The notes beneath the pieces are model-generated. The model was not told the DNA's origin, did no database searches, and saw nothing but the letters and a program-made list of their open reading frames with translations. A program made the position numbers and the translations under genes. From Cordylochernes scorpioides (lineage: Eukaryota > Arthropoda > Arachnida > Pseudoscorpiones > Chernetidae): a DNA stretch of 64,000 bases. The stretch's first letter is position 1. Each line of letters begins with the position of its first letter. The stretch covers positions 23,913,483 through 23,977,482 of the forward strand of contig CP092884.1 in assembly GCA_030710605.1 (NCBI GenBank). The letters run 5' to 3'. This document shows, piece after piece, positions 32,335 through 44,135 of this stretch.

Positions 32335-32640
32335 ATACAAATCAATAACGCGTAATGTACATATAACTAATGAAAACATTGAGACGCGAATTTTTATTCC
32401 ACACATCAATCAAACCTATAGTGTCCTTACTTCGATGAAAAAAAATTGGGAGTGTTTGGCTCATCAGTGGTGAACCCACCCAGCGGTTTCGCAAATTTAA
32501 TCTACAACACCGCTTCTTTAGAGCTTTAATACTGTATTGGATCATTCTGCTTTTATATACTGCCCTGAATGGTGGAATCTTAGAAATGGTATTTAAGTAA
32601 ATTATGGACATAAGCTTATAGGACAGTAAATTACGTCCTT
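32335..32640 (-). repeat. Structured repeat, single copy
   Basis: Relative of 8513-9095. Keeps GCGAAACCGCTGG and CTGATGAGCCAAA; the flanking stem bases are changed to TT and AA together. Confidence 0.65.
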
Positions 32641-33372
32641 ATATCTTCAACACTTATGGAGCTTGAAGTTAATGGTTTGTAAACTGACACGAAAGGGACA
32701 GTTAAGAAAGGAGGACTGTATAGCTAGAAAACTGATTAAGAATATTTTAGAGGAAATATAATGTATATAAAATAAATTACATAAAAAAATTCCAGTTATT
32801 TTAAATATATATTTGCATATTATCACAGACACATACAGCTTTATTAAGACCACCGGTCTTATACAAATTCACCATAGGAAGGAAGCATAGATGGAGCTTC
32901 TATAATATTATCAAAATAAATAGTATATTTTTAAACGAATTTAGATGTTAAAAATTATAATTTTCTTTATATATGATTTGATTATTTGAATTTTGCTTGA
33001 AAAAAGCTCTTTTGTTCCATTCTGAATATCATTATTATTGGAACATTTATCTTACATATAGAGATTTAATAGATTTTTATTTTTTATAATAAGTATGATT
33101 CCCTAAATCCCATTTCAAATTTGGATAAATTTCGCTAAAATATTTCAAAGAATCGCCTTGCGTGATATTCAGATTACTTAAAAAAGCTGTACAATTTTGT
33201 TTCTAAATAAATAAAAGGTTCAGTTCACAATTAAGTTATAAATTGCATTGAGACTAGAAATTGTATTAAATCACAAGTTGTCAAGTATATTACATATTCA
33301 TCCTTGCCTTTACAATTCAACAAAATCAAAAAGCAATCCAGGGCTAGTTCTCTTTTAATCACTCTTTATTTG
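32641..33372. other. AT-rich noncoding stretch
   Basis: No gene. A segment of about 75 bp (32829-32905, around TTAAGACCACCGGTCTTATA) recurs at 35770-35850; the repeat is otherwise unidentified. Confidence 0.45.
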
Positions 33373-33840
33373 TCAAGCTTTAGGGCCAATATGTCCTTCA
33401 ACAGGAGACCTAGAAGTACCACTTTCAGCCAATTATACACTTCTGATCTTTATATTTGTTATTAATATAATTCCTTCGGCATAATTATAAATAAAAGACA
33501 ATTCGCTGAGGAAAGAGTTTCTTCTATATATAACGGCAATACAAGCTTTCGGGCTCAACAGCTCTTCGACAGGTATAGCTTCGTTACTGAGGTTTTTTCA
33601 GTTAAATTCAAAAAACTTTAGTAGCATAGTTATACTTGTCGAAGGGCTGTTGAGACCGAAAGCTTGAATTGCCGTTATATATAGAAGAAACTCTTTTCTC
33701 AGCGAATTGTCTTTTATTTATAATTACGCAGAAGGGATTATATTATTAACAAATATGAAGATCTATACAGAAGTGTATAATTGGCTGGAAGTGGTACTTC
33801 TAGGTCTCTTGTTGAAGAGCATATTGGCCCGAAAGCTTGA
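33373..33840. repeat. Large inverted repeat with hairpin-GAAA motifs
   Basis: Arms of about 220 bp around a spacer near 33606. Each arm has two motifs of the form GTTGAAG or GTCGAAG, a GC-rich hairpin, then GAAAGCTTG. A Penelope C-terminal fragment at 58644-58845 is followed by the same kind of motif, so the arms are probably terminal repeats of that Penelope subfamily. Confidence 0.7.
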
Positions 33841-33856
33841 GGAAAAAAAAACGAAA

Positions 33857-34048
33857 CTATTATAGACGCGTATGATTTTATTTAAAAATTAAACAATATC
33901 TACTGCAATGGAAAAATTAATGGGAGTATTCCACAATGATGAGCCAGGCCCTCCCATTAATTTTTCCATTGCAATAAGGGGGGGCAGTAGATATTGTTCA
34001 TTTTTTTAAAAGAATCATACACGTCTATAATAGTTTCGAATTTTCATA
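33857..34048. repeat. Palindromic fragment of the structured repeat
   Basis: Arms around AAACTATTATAGACGCGTATG and its complement, with ATGATGAGCCAGGCCCTCCC near the centre. It is a foldback derivative of the family at 8513-9095. Confidence 0.65.
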
Positions 34049-34622
34049 ACAGATGGCGCGCTAATGCATCATAAAATAAAAATAAAAACAGTTAGAAGAT
34101 ACCTGGCTCTGGATTTTTTATTGATTTTGTTAAATTGTTATGTTTATAGTGATCTCTGCGAAGTGTTCAAATATTTATTGGTCATGCGTAGTAAACTCTA
34201 ATTATCATAACTAACTCTAACTTACTATATACATACTAATCATGCTTGAATATTTAGATAAACTTCATAGATTCCATTTTAATGAAGGGCCAAAGTTTTC
34301 CTCCATCTCCTTTGATGAAGTTGAGTAAAGGATTTTAAAAATTGCGTCCAATTAGAACCAAAGGTTGTACCCTTTCCTCACCAAGTAAATATTTAGAGTA
34401 TTCCTTCTTCCTTTTCCAGCCGAAAATGAACTCTTCTCAAATTCTATCAAAATATTATGCAAGAGATAGTTACTTGCCTGCCAATGTTTCCTTATTTTAA
34501 CAGAATATGTAGACACATTCGATGTTAATTAGCAGAATATAAACCTTTCGCTCTATTCCAGCAGAAAATAAACCCATTCCGTAGGAAATAGTCCAGTTAA
34601 ATATAAAGTTTTCTCAACGATC

Positions 34623-34931
34623 TTTAACAAGTTTTACCGCAAATATTTCTTTTTTCGGAACGAAAAATAGGTATTTTACTTATTTTAAGGAAAAATAATG
34701 ACTATTCCTATCCTTAGGGATGAAGTATGAAAGGATGAATTGTGAAGAATAATGATGAACGGAATTCCCATCCCTGGACACTTTTATTTTTCCGTTCATC
34801 ATTACACTTCACAATTCATCCTTTCATACTTCATCCCTAAGGTTAGAAATAGTCGTTATTTTCTCCTTAAATAATTAAAATTACGATTTTTCGTTCTGTA
34901 AATAGAAATATTTGCGGTAAAACTTGTTAAA
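34623..34931. repeat. Foldback element with tRNA-like remnant at its tip
   Basis: Inverted arms of about 140 bp (from TTTAACAAGTTTTACCGC and its complement). The tip keeps TCCCATCCCTGGACACTTTT, the edge of the tRNA-like sequence that is complete at 62694-62766. Related pieces lie at 61710-61860 and 62630-62800. Confidence 0.7.
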
Positions 34932-35028
34932 CGTAGTTCTATAATCATAGCCGCATTATATTGTATTATAAACTTTTCTCAAGTTATATCAAAACATTTT
35001 GAAAATAGAGCAATCCATATTTAATTCA

Positions 35029-35223
35029 TTAGATAATAAAAAGGCATATATTGGATTTAATAAAATATTTATTTTGCCAATATTTCGGCTGGCTGAACGC
35101 CAACCTTTATCGAGGCATTACATCAAAGGTGTAATGCCTCGATAAAGGTTGGCGTTCAGCCAGCCGAAATATTGGCAAAATAAATATTTTATTAAATCCA
35201 ATATATGCCTTTTTATTATCTAA
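35029..35223. repeat. Inverted pair of Penelope ends (second palindrome)
   Basis: Nearly perfect arms of about 95 bp around AAAG at 35126. Arms contain GGCATATATTGGATTTAAT, CCAATATTTCGGCTGGCTG and CCTCGATAAAGG. The hairpin and GAAATATTGG are kept but the core is not CTGANGA. Confidence 0.8.
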
Positions 35224-36329
35224 TATCAAAACATGTAAACCAATTCGATGTTAATTAACAGAATATAAACTCTTTCGCTCTATTCCAGCATAAAATAAAC
35301 TCATTTCATTTTTCAGCATAACATGATGCCATTCACTATTGTAGTCAAATATAAACTTTTCCAAAGTCATGCGTAAATTATGCCCCATTTATGACCTTCT
35401 CTACAAAAAAAAATCTAAATAACTTGGATTAAATAAAATACCACAACATCAGCTTCGGAAAACTCGGAATGTACATCTGGAATGAAATATTCATATTATG
35501 GTTCATTTTATTATATGGTGGGTTCTATTTACAGATATACATAAGGAATACAATAGATGCTTATATGTGGCCGAAGAAGTGTTCACCTGGCAAAGTGACT
35601 AGACCAGATTCCATGTCTAAGATTTCCGTCTACTTTAAACATTTTGCACCGATTAAAAATAAACACAATTTCATTTCAAATAATATTATTATTCAATATA
35701 TTTCAATAAATGTGTTAGCCTATTTTCAGGGGAGAGGTTTTTGATGCTATAAAATATTATTATTAACACACATACAGCTTTATTAAGACCACCGGTCTTA
35801 TACAGATTCACCACAGGAAGGAAGCATAGATGGAGCTCCTATACTCCAGGCAGATCAGAACCTAACGCAGAACACAAGTGTGGAATCAGCCGCGTTTTAG
35901 TCTTCGCATTCGGCGATTCTATTAAACTTCCCCGAACGGTGACTGTGGCCTTGTGAATCCGATTATTCTACCTATTTCAATAACCTCTTTTCTCTGATGG
36001 CTTAGATGAGGATTTGTTGAGAGGAAATTGATCTTAAAATAGGATAACAGCCACTCAGTCACGAAGTATATTCCATCTATTGTGACTATCTTTATTATCT
36101 AGCAGATTCAAGTTTGTAGTTAAGCCAGAACATTTGCTTTAATAATTTTAGAACACCTATCTTCAAACCATGGATTTGGGTTCTGGCGCTTGATAATCCA
36201 AGTTACAATTTGAGATATCTACAAGGGATTCATAAAACATTTAGAATTTGTCACCAAGATGATTTTCAGTTGAAATGGTAGGCCATTTACTATGGAAATG
36301 TATAGGCAAAATTTGCCTCTAATCTTAAA
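35224..36329. other. Noncoding stretch
   Basis: No supported gene. Contains the second copy of the unidentified 75-bp repeat (35770-35850). Confidence 0.45.
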
Positions 36330-36570
36330 ATTTATACCGATAATTTATATTATGTTGTTGTACATATTGCCAGATACTTCTTTCCTTTGTACACAGTTCT
36401 TTTTTTCTCGACTTTTCCCTCTTTCTCGTTGTTAATATCATATGACTATTCTATTCTCGGCCTAAAATATTGTAAATGTATGTATAGACAAATGTAGAAA
36501 CATACATGTATGATAGCGAAAGTGTCCCTAGGAGGACATATCGCTTTAAATTGAAATAAATAAATATTGA
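36330..36570 (+). mobile_element. LINE 3' tail with terminal hairpin
   Basis: Same family as 20400-20640. Ends in GTGTCCCTAGGAGGACAT hairpin, then TTGAAATAAATAAA. Confidence 0.6.
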
Positions 36571-37241
36571 TATTAAAAGAGAATGGCTGCCTCTAATAAT
36601 GATACTGTGAATTTGTCAACGACACGAGTCTCATACTTTCTAGAAACGGTCAATCGATGGATTTTTGTGTTAATTTTGATAGGAAAGGTAAGCTTTTGAA
36701 ACTGATTATATTGTTGTACTTATACAGGTGTGTGAGACCATCTTATGTTTGTCTAAATATCTAGTTTACATATAGCTCCAATATATTATAATCAAATCAA
36801 TTTGTAACAAATATTCTTATCTCTTTTCGAAGTTTTTCTTGAAAATGTCAAAATATTGTCAATTCTTGATTTAGAACTAGGAGATAAGATTTTCCTTTTT
36901 TTTAATCCGAGGTAGTTTTGAATACGATGTTTTCATTATATCATCTTCCAATAATACAACTATAAGAAGTCTTGAAATAATTACGAAAGTAGAAACACAA
37001 TTCATTAATAAACGAATTAAAAAGTTTCTTTATTAGTGTAGAATGGAATTCTTTGATATTAAAATAATAAACTTATTGCAAATTTCATGTTTGATAAATT
37101 GTGTTTATAACAAAGAACTTTACCGTCAATTGTATATACTAATCTGAATTCATATTTTATATATATTGCTCTTGAGTATTAAAAGATTCAAACACATTTT
37201 TATCTATAGCTTTCAAGAACTTGAATGTTCGCTCAACGTTA
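36571..37241. other. AT-rich noncoding stretch
   Basis: No gene or repeat recognised. Confidence 0.45.
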
Positions 37242-37243
37242 TA

Positions 37244-38549
37244 CAGAGGGTGTCCACACTTATAGGAAACGAGCGCCCTGTGTAAAAAAGGAACTACAGT
37301 ATTACTTTCTTTTAAAAAATCAACAACGTGGAATTCGAAAAGGCTTAAGCTAATTCTAACACGCAATACATATCTTTTGTTATTTTAAAAAAATGCCCTT
37401 CAAATACAATAATTTCATAAGAGGTTATATTTTAGAACTTTACAGAGCTAATCTTACCTATTTGGACATAATTAAAATATGCAAACAAGATGATATCAAC
37501 ATTTCTAAAAAGGTATTTATAATATTATTCACGACAAAAATATCAAGTTTTTATTCAAAGCACCTACGGAGAAATGGACAAAAGATTATCACCCTATATC
37601 TGTGAGAGCTCCTGCAACTGTCAAAAAAGTGAAAAAATATATTACAAAATAAAATCCTATGCAACAAAGAGATATAGCCAAATTAATAGGAACATCAGTG
37701 TCAACAATAAATAAAATAATTAATAAAGATTTAGGCCTAAAAGCTACAAAAAGGCATGCGGTTCACAAATTGTTTCAGAGCCATATTCGTCAGCGACAAA
37801 CTATCAGCAGATATTTTTATGAAAATTTATTGGCTGCTGATAGATGGAAATTTATTGTTACATATGACGAAGCATGGGTATATTTAACCGATTGCGACAG
37901 AAAAAGAGCTATATACTATCAAAATAGGGTGGAAAAATCTAGGCCATTTTGGGTGAAGGAATGTGCCGAAAGTTACCCCAAAGGATTTATAGTGGCATGC
38001 GGTATATAATATGAAGGAAAATTAAAAATAAGAAAAGTTGAAAGAAATGCCAAAATAAACTTGGAGTACTATCAAAACAACATTTTAGAACCTATATTTT
38101 TAAATGATATTCCCTCTATCTATGAAAAACAGAGCAACAAAGTCTGGTTTCACCATGATAACGCCACAAGTCATACCTCATCTTCAACCCAAGCTTATTT
38201 GGAAGATCTAAGGCAAATAACAGGAATCAACACTATTCCAAAGAACAGAACCCCTGTAAAATATCCTGATTTAGCCCCGATGGATTTTTGCATTTTTGGA
38301 GGCCTTAAAAGAGCACTTGGAAAGAGACACCCTAGGACAATTGAAGGTCTCTGGAAAGTGGTAAAAGAAGAATGGGATCTTTTGAGTATGACCATGATCA
38401 GAAAGTGTCTGCTATCGTGGAAAATCAGGTGCCGTTCTGTAAATAAACAAAAAGGCTTTCAAATAGAACATTTGAAAAATTTCAAATATGGTGTTAATTT
38501 TTAATATTTTATAATAAAACTTGTTTCCTATAAGTGTGAACACCCTCTG
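37244..38549 (+). mobile_element. Mariner-like transposon, DD41D
   Basis: A 1306-bp element flanked by TA (37242-37243 and 38550-38551). The inverted repeats start CAGAGGGTGTCCACACTTAT and match over 27 bp with one difference. It encodes one broken transposase on the plus strand. Confidence 0.9.
37393..38504 (+). pseudogene. DD41D transposase, broken
   Basis: The N-terminal helix-turn-helix region is at 37393-37570 (FIRGYILELYRANLTYLDII). The frame then shifts near 37570. Stops are at 37650-37652 and 38007-38009, the latter in the middle of the catalytic domain. The second DNA-binding region reads MQQRDIAKLIGTSVSTINKI. The catalytic residues are all still visible: VTYDEAW, WFHHDNATSHTS and YPDLAPMDF. 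There are 41 residues between the second and third aspartates. That spacing is the mark of the DD41D (rosa/Visitor-type) group rather than classical DD34D mariners. The element cannot make its own enzyme, but its ends are well preserved. Confidence 0.85.
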
Positions 38550-38582
38550 TATGGATATGAAATGTAAGAGGAAATTACAGCA

Positions 38583-38810
38583 ATACACTCATGGACAAAC
38601 CTTAAGAAAGTGGAAAGTATTTGATGTTGCCAGTCGTCTGCTTTTTTTTTTTTTTTTTTAAGAAGACAAAGAAAATTTTGGTCACACATGGTTATCTCGT
38701 GTGTCTTCAATAAAAGTCACTGTGTATCAAATATCTTTCAGAGTTATTGTTTTAAATCCCGATATACATGTTAAAAAGTACAACTTCCTTAAGTTTTGTC
38801 CATGAGTGTA
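38583..38810. mobile_element. MITE, CACTCATGGACAAA family
   Basis: Inverted repeats CACTCATGGACAAACCTTAA and its complement ending in TGTCCATGAGTG, flanked by TA. A long T tract is in the left half. Relatives: 42511-42719, 57782-57973 and 59680-59885. The TA duplication points to a Tc1/mariner source. Confidence 0.8.
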
Positions 38811-39496
38811 TATATTTTCAAAGCTATTAAATATTTATGCGCATTCGTTTTTTCTTTACTTTTAATAAACAATTTTCTACTAATAATATTTATCATTGCT
38901 GTAAGGGCAGTAAGGGTGTGCTTATCAAAATATAGAAACACTTGCGCCTGTTATTTTATAATTTTTAATCTAGCAAGTATTTGATAAAGAAAATAGTGCT
39001 TTACAATAGTTTATTTCTTTTAAATACATAGCGACTTATGCTTTTAAAGAAGTATTAAATTTAAATATAATTTAGAGGTTTCTCATCAAATTAATTGTAA
39101 AGGAATTTTTAAATACCAAAAAATGAATTAATTTATCTCCAAAAGATAAATATAAACTTCACATCAAATAAAATTATAAATAAAACTATTCAAACATTCC
39201 ATTCTATAGAAATTCAGCGCAAAAAAAAAAAGTTTAAAACAAGCCGTTCAACAAGTTAGGAAAATATTTAATCAGTGATTGGTCAAAAATAAATAAAGTT
39301 AGTCACAGAGTGCAGCGTGTCCAGGCTAATTTGTCTCTCAACGTAAACCAATTAAAGCGATGCCACCTGGCGTTGGCTAATGGAAGCTCCCATCCCTTTT
39401 AATAAAATTGACGTAACCTCTTCTATTGGTCATTTAGCTTCATGTATTCGCCTAGCTATCTTTCCTTGTATATCCTCTAGGATTTAATATACATAA
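38811..39496. other. AT-rich noncoding stretch
   Basis: No gene or repeat recognised. 39300-39420 is slightly GC-richer but without a frame. Confidence 0.45.
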
Positions 39497-39715
39497 TAAT
39501 CTCTCTTTAGCGGACAACCCACTAGCGGACACTTCTCTACAAAGGACAGTTTTCATTTTGCAAAATTACCGTCTTAACTATTAGTTAGGTGTGGTGTATG
39601 TATAGAACACTCCATAACTAAATATTTAGGTTAAAAAAGTCGAATGTTAGTTTAACAAAAGGATTTGCCAACTTGTGCCCGTTTATTATATAAAAAAATG
39701 AATATATATATATAT
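39497..39715 (+). repeat. Direct repeat flanking the Penelope element, left
   Basis: About 215 bp, roughly 90% identical to 41927-42128. Contains GAGGACAC/GCGGACAC and ACTTCTCTACAAAGGACAG words typical of the pogo/Tigger-like MITE at 42134-42310. Confidence 0.7.
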
Positions 39716-39719
39716 ATAT

Positions 39720-41894
39720 TAATTAAAGGGCATATTTTGGATCTAATATAAAACAAACATTTTATTTAATATAAAATTCCAATATTTCAATAGGCTATAC
39801 GCCTAACTTCTTCAGGGCGTTTCTTGTTTTTAAACTGCTTCGGATGATCACGCGATGCCTTCACGCGACGATATATAAAATATTTACAACTCTGGGGCTA
39901 AAATTTAAATATATACACATAAGTATCAATAATAATAGACTATATATACATGATTCATAATAAGTATAATAATAAGAATATGAAAATAATTTTAAATCGA
40001 TTTGAACTGTAAATATAACGGAGGGATGTCAATTTCTATTAATACTGTTGGTATCTTTCATTGAGGTCCAACTTTCTAAAAATAGTCTTGAGTGTTTATC
40101 CTGAATGTTGTTGTATATAATATTTGTATTTTCAAAATTTGGTATATGGTCCTGTTTGAGTGCGTGATCTACTAGAAGTGATAATGGGCTTTCTTCAAGA
40201 GTTTTACCTGTTTCTCCTATGTAGGTTGCTGGGCATGATTTGCATGGAATGCGATATACTCTATTTGATTTAAATTCATGATTGCTATTATGTTTAGTGT
40301 TGGGATGGCGTAAAATTTCTTTCAGATTTGCTGTGGTTTTGTATCGGGTTTTGATATTGTAATTTTTAAGTATTCTTGTTATTCTTTCAATGCCATAATT
40401 GTATGGCAGTGCACAGTATTTATTCGATTCTTCACTATTGTTTGTGGGATTGTTAGTGGGCTTATATATATGTTTCTTGATGAAACTTGGAGGATATTCA
40501 TTATTTTTCATCTCATTGTAAAATATGTTTTGTTCGGATTTAATATTTTTAATATTTGAGGAGCAGTGGGTGGAAATTCTTTTAGAAAGTGTTTTTATAA
40601 CGGATATTTTATGATTAATGGGGCCAAATGAATTAAAATTGAGATATTTGCCTGTATGCGTTGGTTTTCTATATATACTGGTTTCTATTTTGCTATTTAT
40701 TCTGGTGAGCTTGATGTCTAAGAATGCTAAAGAGGTGTTATTTTCTATTTCGTATGTAAAAGTTAAAAATGGCTTTAAACTGTTGAGGAAGGTTAGAATA
40801 TTGTCGAGGTTGCTATTTTCACTGATGCAAATGATGTCATCAATATATCGTTTCCAGGCTATTATTTTGAGATGTTTGGTTGCAATGATAATATTGTCAA
40901 TATGATTCATATAAATATTGGCGAGGGCAGAAGAAATTGGATTGCCCATTGGAAGGCCTTTAATCTGTTTATAATACTGGTTTTTGTAACTGAAATAACT
41001 GAAGGATAAACATAGATCGAGTAAGTCTTCAAGTGCTTCTTTGGAAATCGTTAAATTAAGTTGTGGATTGGTGTCTATAAATTTTGAAATTTCACTAATG
41101 GCTTCTTTATGTGGGATAGACGTGTATAAAGATTCAACATCAAATGAAACCATGTGGTAATTTTGGGGTATCGCTATTCCTTGCATAACCTCTACCATTG
41201 ATGTGGCGTTCTGAACGGTGTGGGGGAGAAATTTCTGAAACGGCGATATTATTGTTGAGAGATATTTAGCTAACGGATAGATTGGTGAACCGGTGTAAGA
41301 GACTATAGGACGAAGTGGGTTATTGGGTTTATGAATTTTCGGTAAACCATAGAATATTGGTAGATCACGTTTTGATGCTCTGATTTTTTCAACAACTTTG
41401 TTATCTAATTTGTGCGTGCGTTTTATTCTATTCAAATTTCTGTTGAAATATTTTATGATATTCTGTAGAGGATTAATAGTTAACAGTTCGTATATTTCTT
41501 TGTCTTTAAGTAATTGCTGTATTTTGCTGCCATAGTCTGCTATATCCATTATCACTGTGTTTTTACCTTTGTCTGAAGGAGAAATTATAATATTATTATT
41601 TTCTTTTAGGAAACTGATGGCTTTTCTTTCCTCATGATTTATATTGGTCTTGTTCTGGCGAGTCAGATTTTTAAGAATAGGAATGACTTCTGTTCGGATC
41701 TTTTCCTTGTTTGAATCTGCAAGGGTTTTGATTGAGGTCTCTATTGATGCAATTGTTCTAGGGATATCGAGTTTCTGGGAAGGAACAAAGTTGAGGCCTT
41801 TGGATAGTAGAGATATGGCTTCTGGAGGAATGGATTGTTTCGATAAATTGATCACATTGTCATTGGTTGTGCTTTGGATTTGGGGTTTGTTACT

Positions 41895-41924
<30 letters not shown>
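39720..41924 (-). mobile_element. Penelope-like element, main copy
   Basis: Carries an open Penelope reverse transcriptase/GIY-YIG frame, a 210-bp 3' UTR and a terminal repeat with a hammerhead motif (39777-39818). The 5' end is truncated at a TA microsatellite (41900-41924). Direct repeats of about 210 bp flank it on both sides. Confidence 0.88.
39777..39818 (-). ncRNA. Hammerhead-like motif at the Penelope 3' end
   Basis: Core CTGAAGA, hairpin AGGC-GTATA-GCCT, GAAATAT, and a 2-bp stem I (GG/CC). The core bases are all present but stem I is weak. It lies about 210 bp after the stop codon of the Penelope frame. Confidence 0.6.
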
Positions 41925-41929
<5 letters not shown>

Positions 41930-41948
41930 AACCTCCATGAGAGGACAC
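40029..41948 (-). CDS. Penelope-like reverse transcriptase with GIY-YIG endonuclease
   Basis: Open for 639 codons. Residues 1-18 are not genuine: they read flanking repeat and a TA microsatellite (IYIYIYIYIW), so the true N-terminus is lost. Reverse transcriptase motifs follow: YGLPKIHKPNNPLRPIVS at 200-217, SFDVESLYTSIP at 268-279, GLPMGNPISSALANIYM at 331-347, the catalytic YIDD at 368-371 and LAFLDIKL at 407-414. A C-terminal GIY-YIG endonuclease starts at VYRIPCKSC (564-572) and TYIGETGKTL (575-584), with the CX2C of the Penelope type. After residue 584 the conserved arginine and EHK part of the endonuclease seems deleted, when compared with the fragment at 58644-58845. Penelope elements use the endonuclease to nick target DNA and prime cDNA synthesis. 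The polymerase looks intact but the endonuclease is probably defective. Confidence 0.9.
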
Positions 41949-42128
41949 TCCTGCTAGAGGACACTTCTCTACAAAGGACAGTTTTCATTTGCAAAATTAT
42001 CATTTTAACTATCAGTTAGGTGTGGTGTATGTATAGAGCACTCCATAACTAAATCTTTAGGTTAAAAAGTCAAATATTAGATTGAGAAAAGGATTTGCCA
42101 ACTTGTGTCTTTTTATTATATAAAGATA
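41927..42128 (+). repeat. Direct repeat flanking the Penelope element, right
   Basis: Partner of 39497-39715, same orientation. Confidence 0.7.
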
Positions 42129-42133
42129 TATTT

Positions 42134-42310
42134 ACATTAGAACCTCCATGAGAGGACACTCCTGCTTGAAGAGACCTCTCTACAAAGGACAGTTTTAATT
42201 TGCAAAATTACCATTTTTATTATTTAGCAACTTTTCAGTGAGAGAACAGCTCTCCCTAAAGGACACTTTGGCCCTGAAATTAGGTGTCCTTTACAGGGAG
42301 GTTCTACTAT
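42134..42310. mobile_element. pogo/Tigger-like MITE
   Basis: The right end reads GTAGAACCTCCCTGTAAAGG on the minus strand and the left end AGAACCTCCATGAGAGGACA. Both are typical Tigger-type termini. No coding sequence. Confidence 0.65.
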
Positions 42311-42510
42311 ATATTTATAATTTTATTTATTATTATTTTTTTACATGTTAAGCGTATTTACGCAAGTTTGGCCTTAAATACTCATTTCTCGATTTCTCAA
42401 GAAGCCTCTGGAACCAAAACCTTTTGGTTTCAACGGTTTCGCCATTTTTCTGCGTTGTTTATGTATCCTTTACCTTTGAGGAATTCTTGATAAATGATTT
42501 TTATAATACA

Positions 42511-42719
42511 TTCATGTACAAAACTTAAGGAAGTGGAATGTCTTTGTTATCGCTGCTCGTCTGTTTTTTTTTTTTTAAGGAGACAGAGGTAATTTTGTTC
42601 ACATTTGGTAATTTCGTATGTCTTCAATAAAGGTCACTGTAATATCTTTCCAAGTTATTTTCTTATTCCCAATATAAATGCTAAAAGGTACAACTTCTTT
42701 AAGTTTTGTCCATGAGTGT
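42511..42719. mobile_element. MITE, CACTCATGGACAAA family
   Basis: Inverted ends CATTCATGTACAAAACTTAA and AAGTTTTGTCCATGAGTG; same T tract as at 38583-38810. Confidence 0.75.
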
Positions 42720-42775
42720 GAATCGATTTTATTTCCACTAAAAAAATTCAAAGTTTTTGTCCATTTTATATTATA

Positions 42776-43903
42776 CTAGCGATACCGGCCACGCGTTGCT
42801 GTGGCTAAGTTGTAATATGTTAAATTAATATTATACTAAACTATTCAGTACAGTAAAGTTAATATTCACTTATAAAGATAAAAATGTTTTAGCCGATCTA
42901 AAGCCCTATGGGATTGAGAATGGAACGTTACGTTAAAATTTGAAAGTGATTTATATATATATAGATAATATAGCCCTTTATAATCACTGCATTAATAAAT
43001 GTCAGTGAACTTGTTTATATGTATTGTTTTTTGTTTTTGAGATATTCTAATAGAACGTTCTCACAATTTTTGTAAAATATTTATATATGCACAAACACAG
43101 AATTTAAAAATATGTCTTAAAATTTGCTATAATTATTGTTATAAATATTATTTTAAAATAATTCGCCAGAAATCGTCCCGGTAGTATACTAAACAACTTT
43201 CCAAAGTTTCATGACAAACATCTAAAATAAAATAATACTTTTAATACTTTGCTACAATATTAAAAAGAGGGGTGCTTAGGTGTTTAAAATGTAAAATGTG
43301 CTCTAAATAGTATTACATAGAGCCTCTTCATAACAAACATATTTGAAATAAACCAATTAAAATATAATAATGCTGTAAAAAAAGACTTTGCTACAATAAT
43401 ATAAAAGAAATGAAAATAAAAAAAGACACCCACGCTGAGCCTCGAACCTAGGTTTGTTATAAATATTATTTAAAAATTGTTTATGTTAATTTTTATTTTA
43501 AAAAGCCTACATTTTAAATAAAATAATATTTTTAATAATTTGCTACAATAATATAAAAGAAATGAAAAAAAAAAAAACACCCGCGCTGAGCCTCGAACCT
43601 AGGTTGTGGGGTACGAAGCTGTGTACCTAACCTATAGGCTAAGCTTGACATTACAAATACGCTCATGCGAGGCTATTTCAGGCCATACGCCTTCCGCGAG
43701 GGGGCGCTGATTGCGAGTGAATTTACGTTTTATAGTAAATAAAAATGCAACGAGAGGTTATTTCTAAAGAGAGTAATTAGCCAGAAACCATCCCGGTAGT
43801 ATACTAAACAACTTCCCAAAGTTTCATCACGATCGCGGTTGAGCGATGTAGAAGATTATCACTTACGGACGGACCAACAAACATTCATTTTTATATATAT
43901 AGA
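42776..43903 (-). mobile_element. Helitron B, non-autonomous
   Basis: On the minus strand it starts TCTATATATATAAAAATGAA at 43903 and ends CTAG at 42776, followed by T. A GC-rich hairpin (CCAC...GTGG) precedes the CTAG. Two copies of a tRNA-like segment lie inside. It directly abuts the 3' end of Helitron A at 43904. No protein is encoded. Confidence 0.75.
43585..43655 (-). other. tRNA-like sequence inside Helitron B
   Basis: Box A-like TTAGCCTATAGGTTAGG and box B-like GGTTCGAGGCTC in the right order and spacing. A truncated second copy is at 43428-43455. It is probably a captured tRNA-derived sequence, not a functional gene. Confidence 0.45.
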
Positions 43904-44135
43904 CTAGTAGAAAAGCCCGTCCAAGGACGGGATCGGCTAGAGAAGGTGGATTCCTAATTTTATTTCTCACATTCCTTTTTGATACTTAATAATATGTAAT
44001 CGGAAGCGTTCGAGGTAAAATAACGTTCATGGTCCGTCAGGGATCGATCCCCTTCCGAGCGTTGCAACATTTTACCTTTCGGGTCATTTTATTGATATTT
44101 TTTTAATTAACATTTTTACTTTAAAAGAGGTGAAC

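Noticed and set aside
35029..35223. Hammerhead in this palindrome
   Set aside because: The hairpin and GAAATATTGG are present but CTCGATAAAGG does not match CTGANGA.
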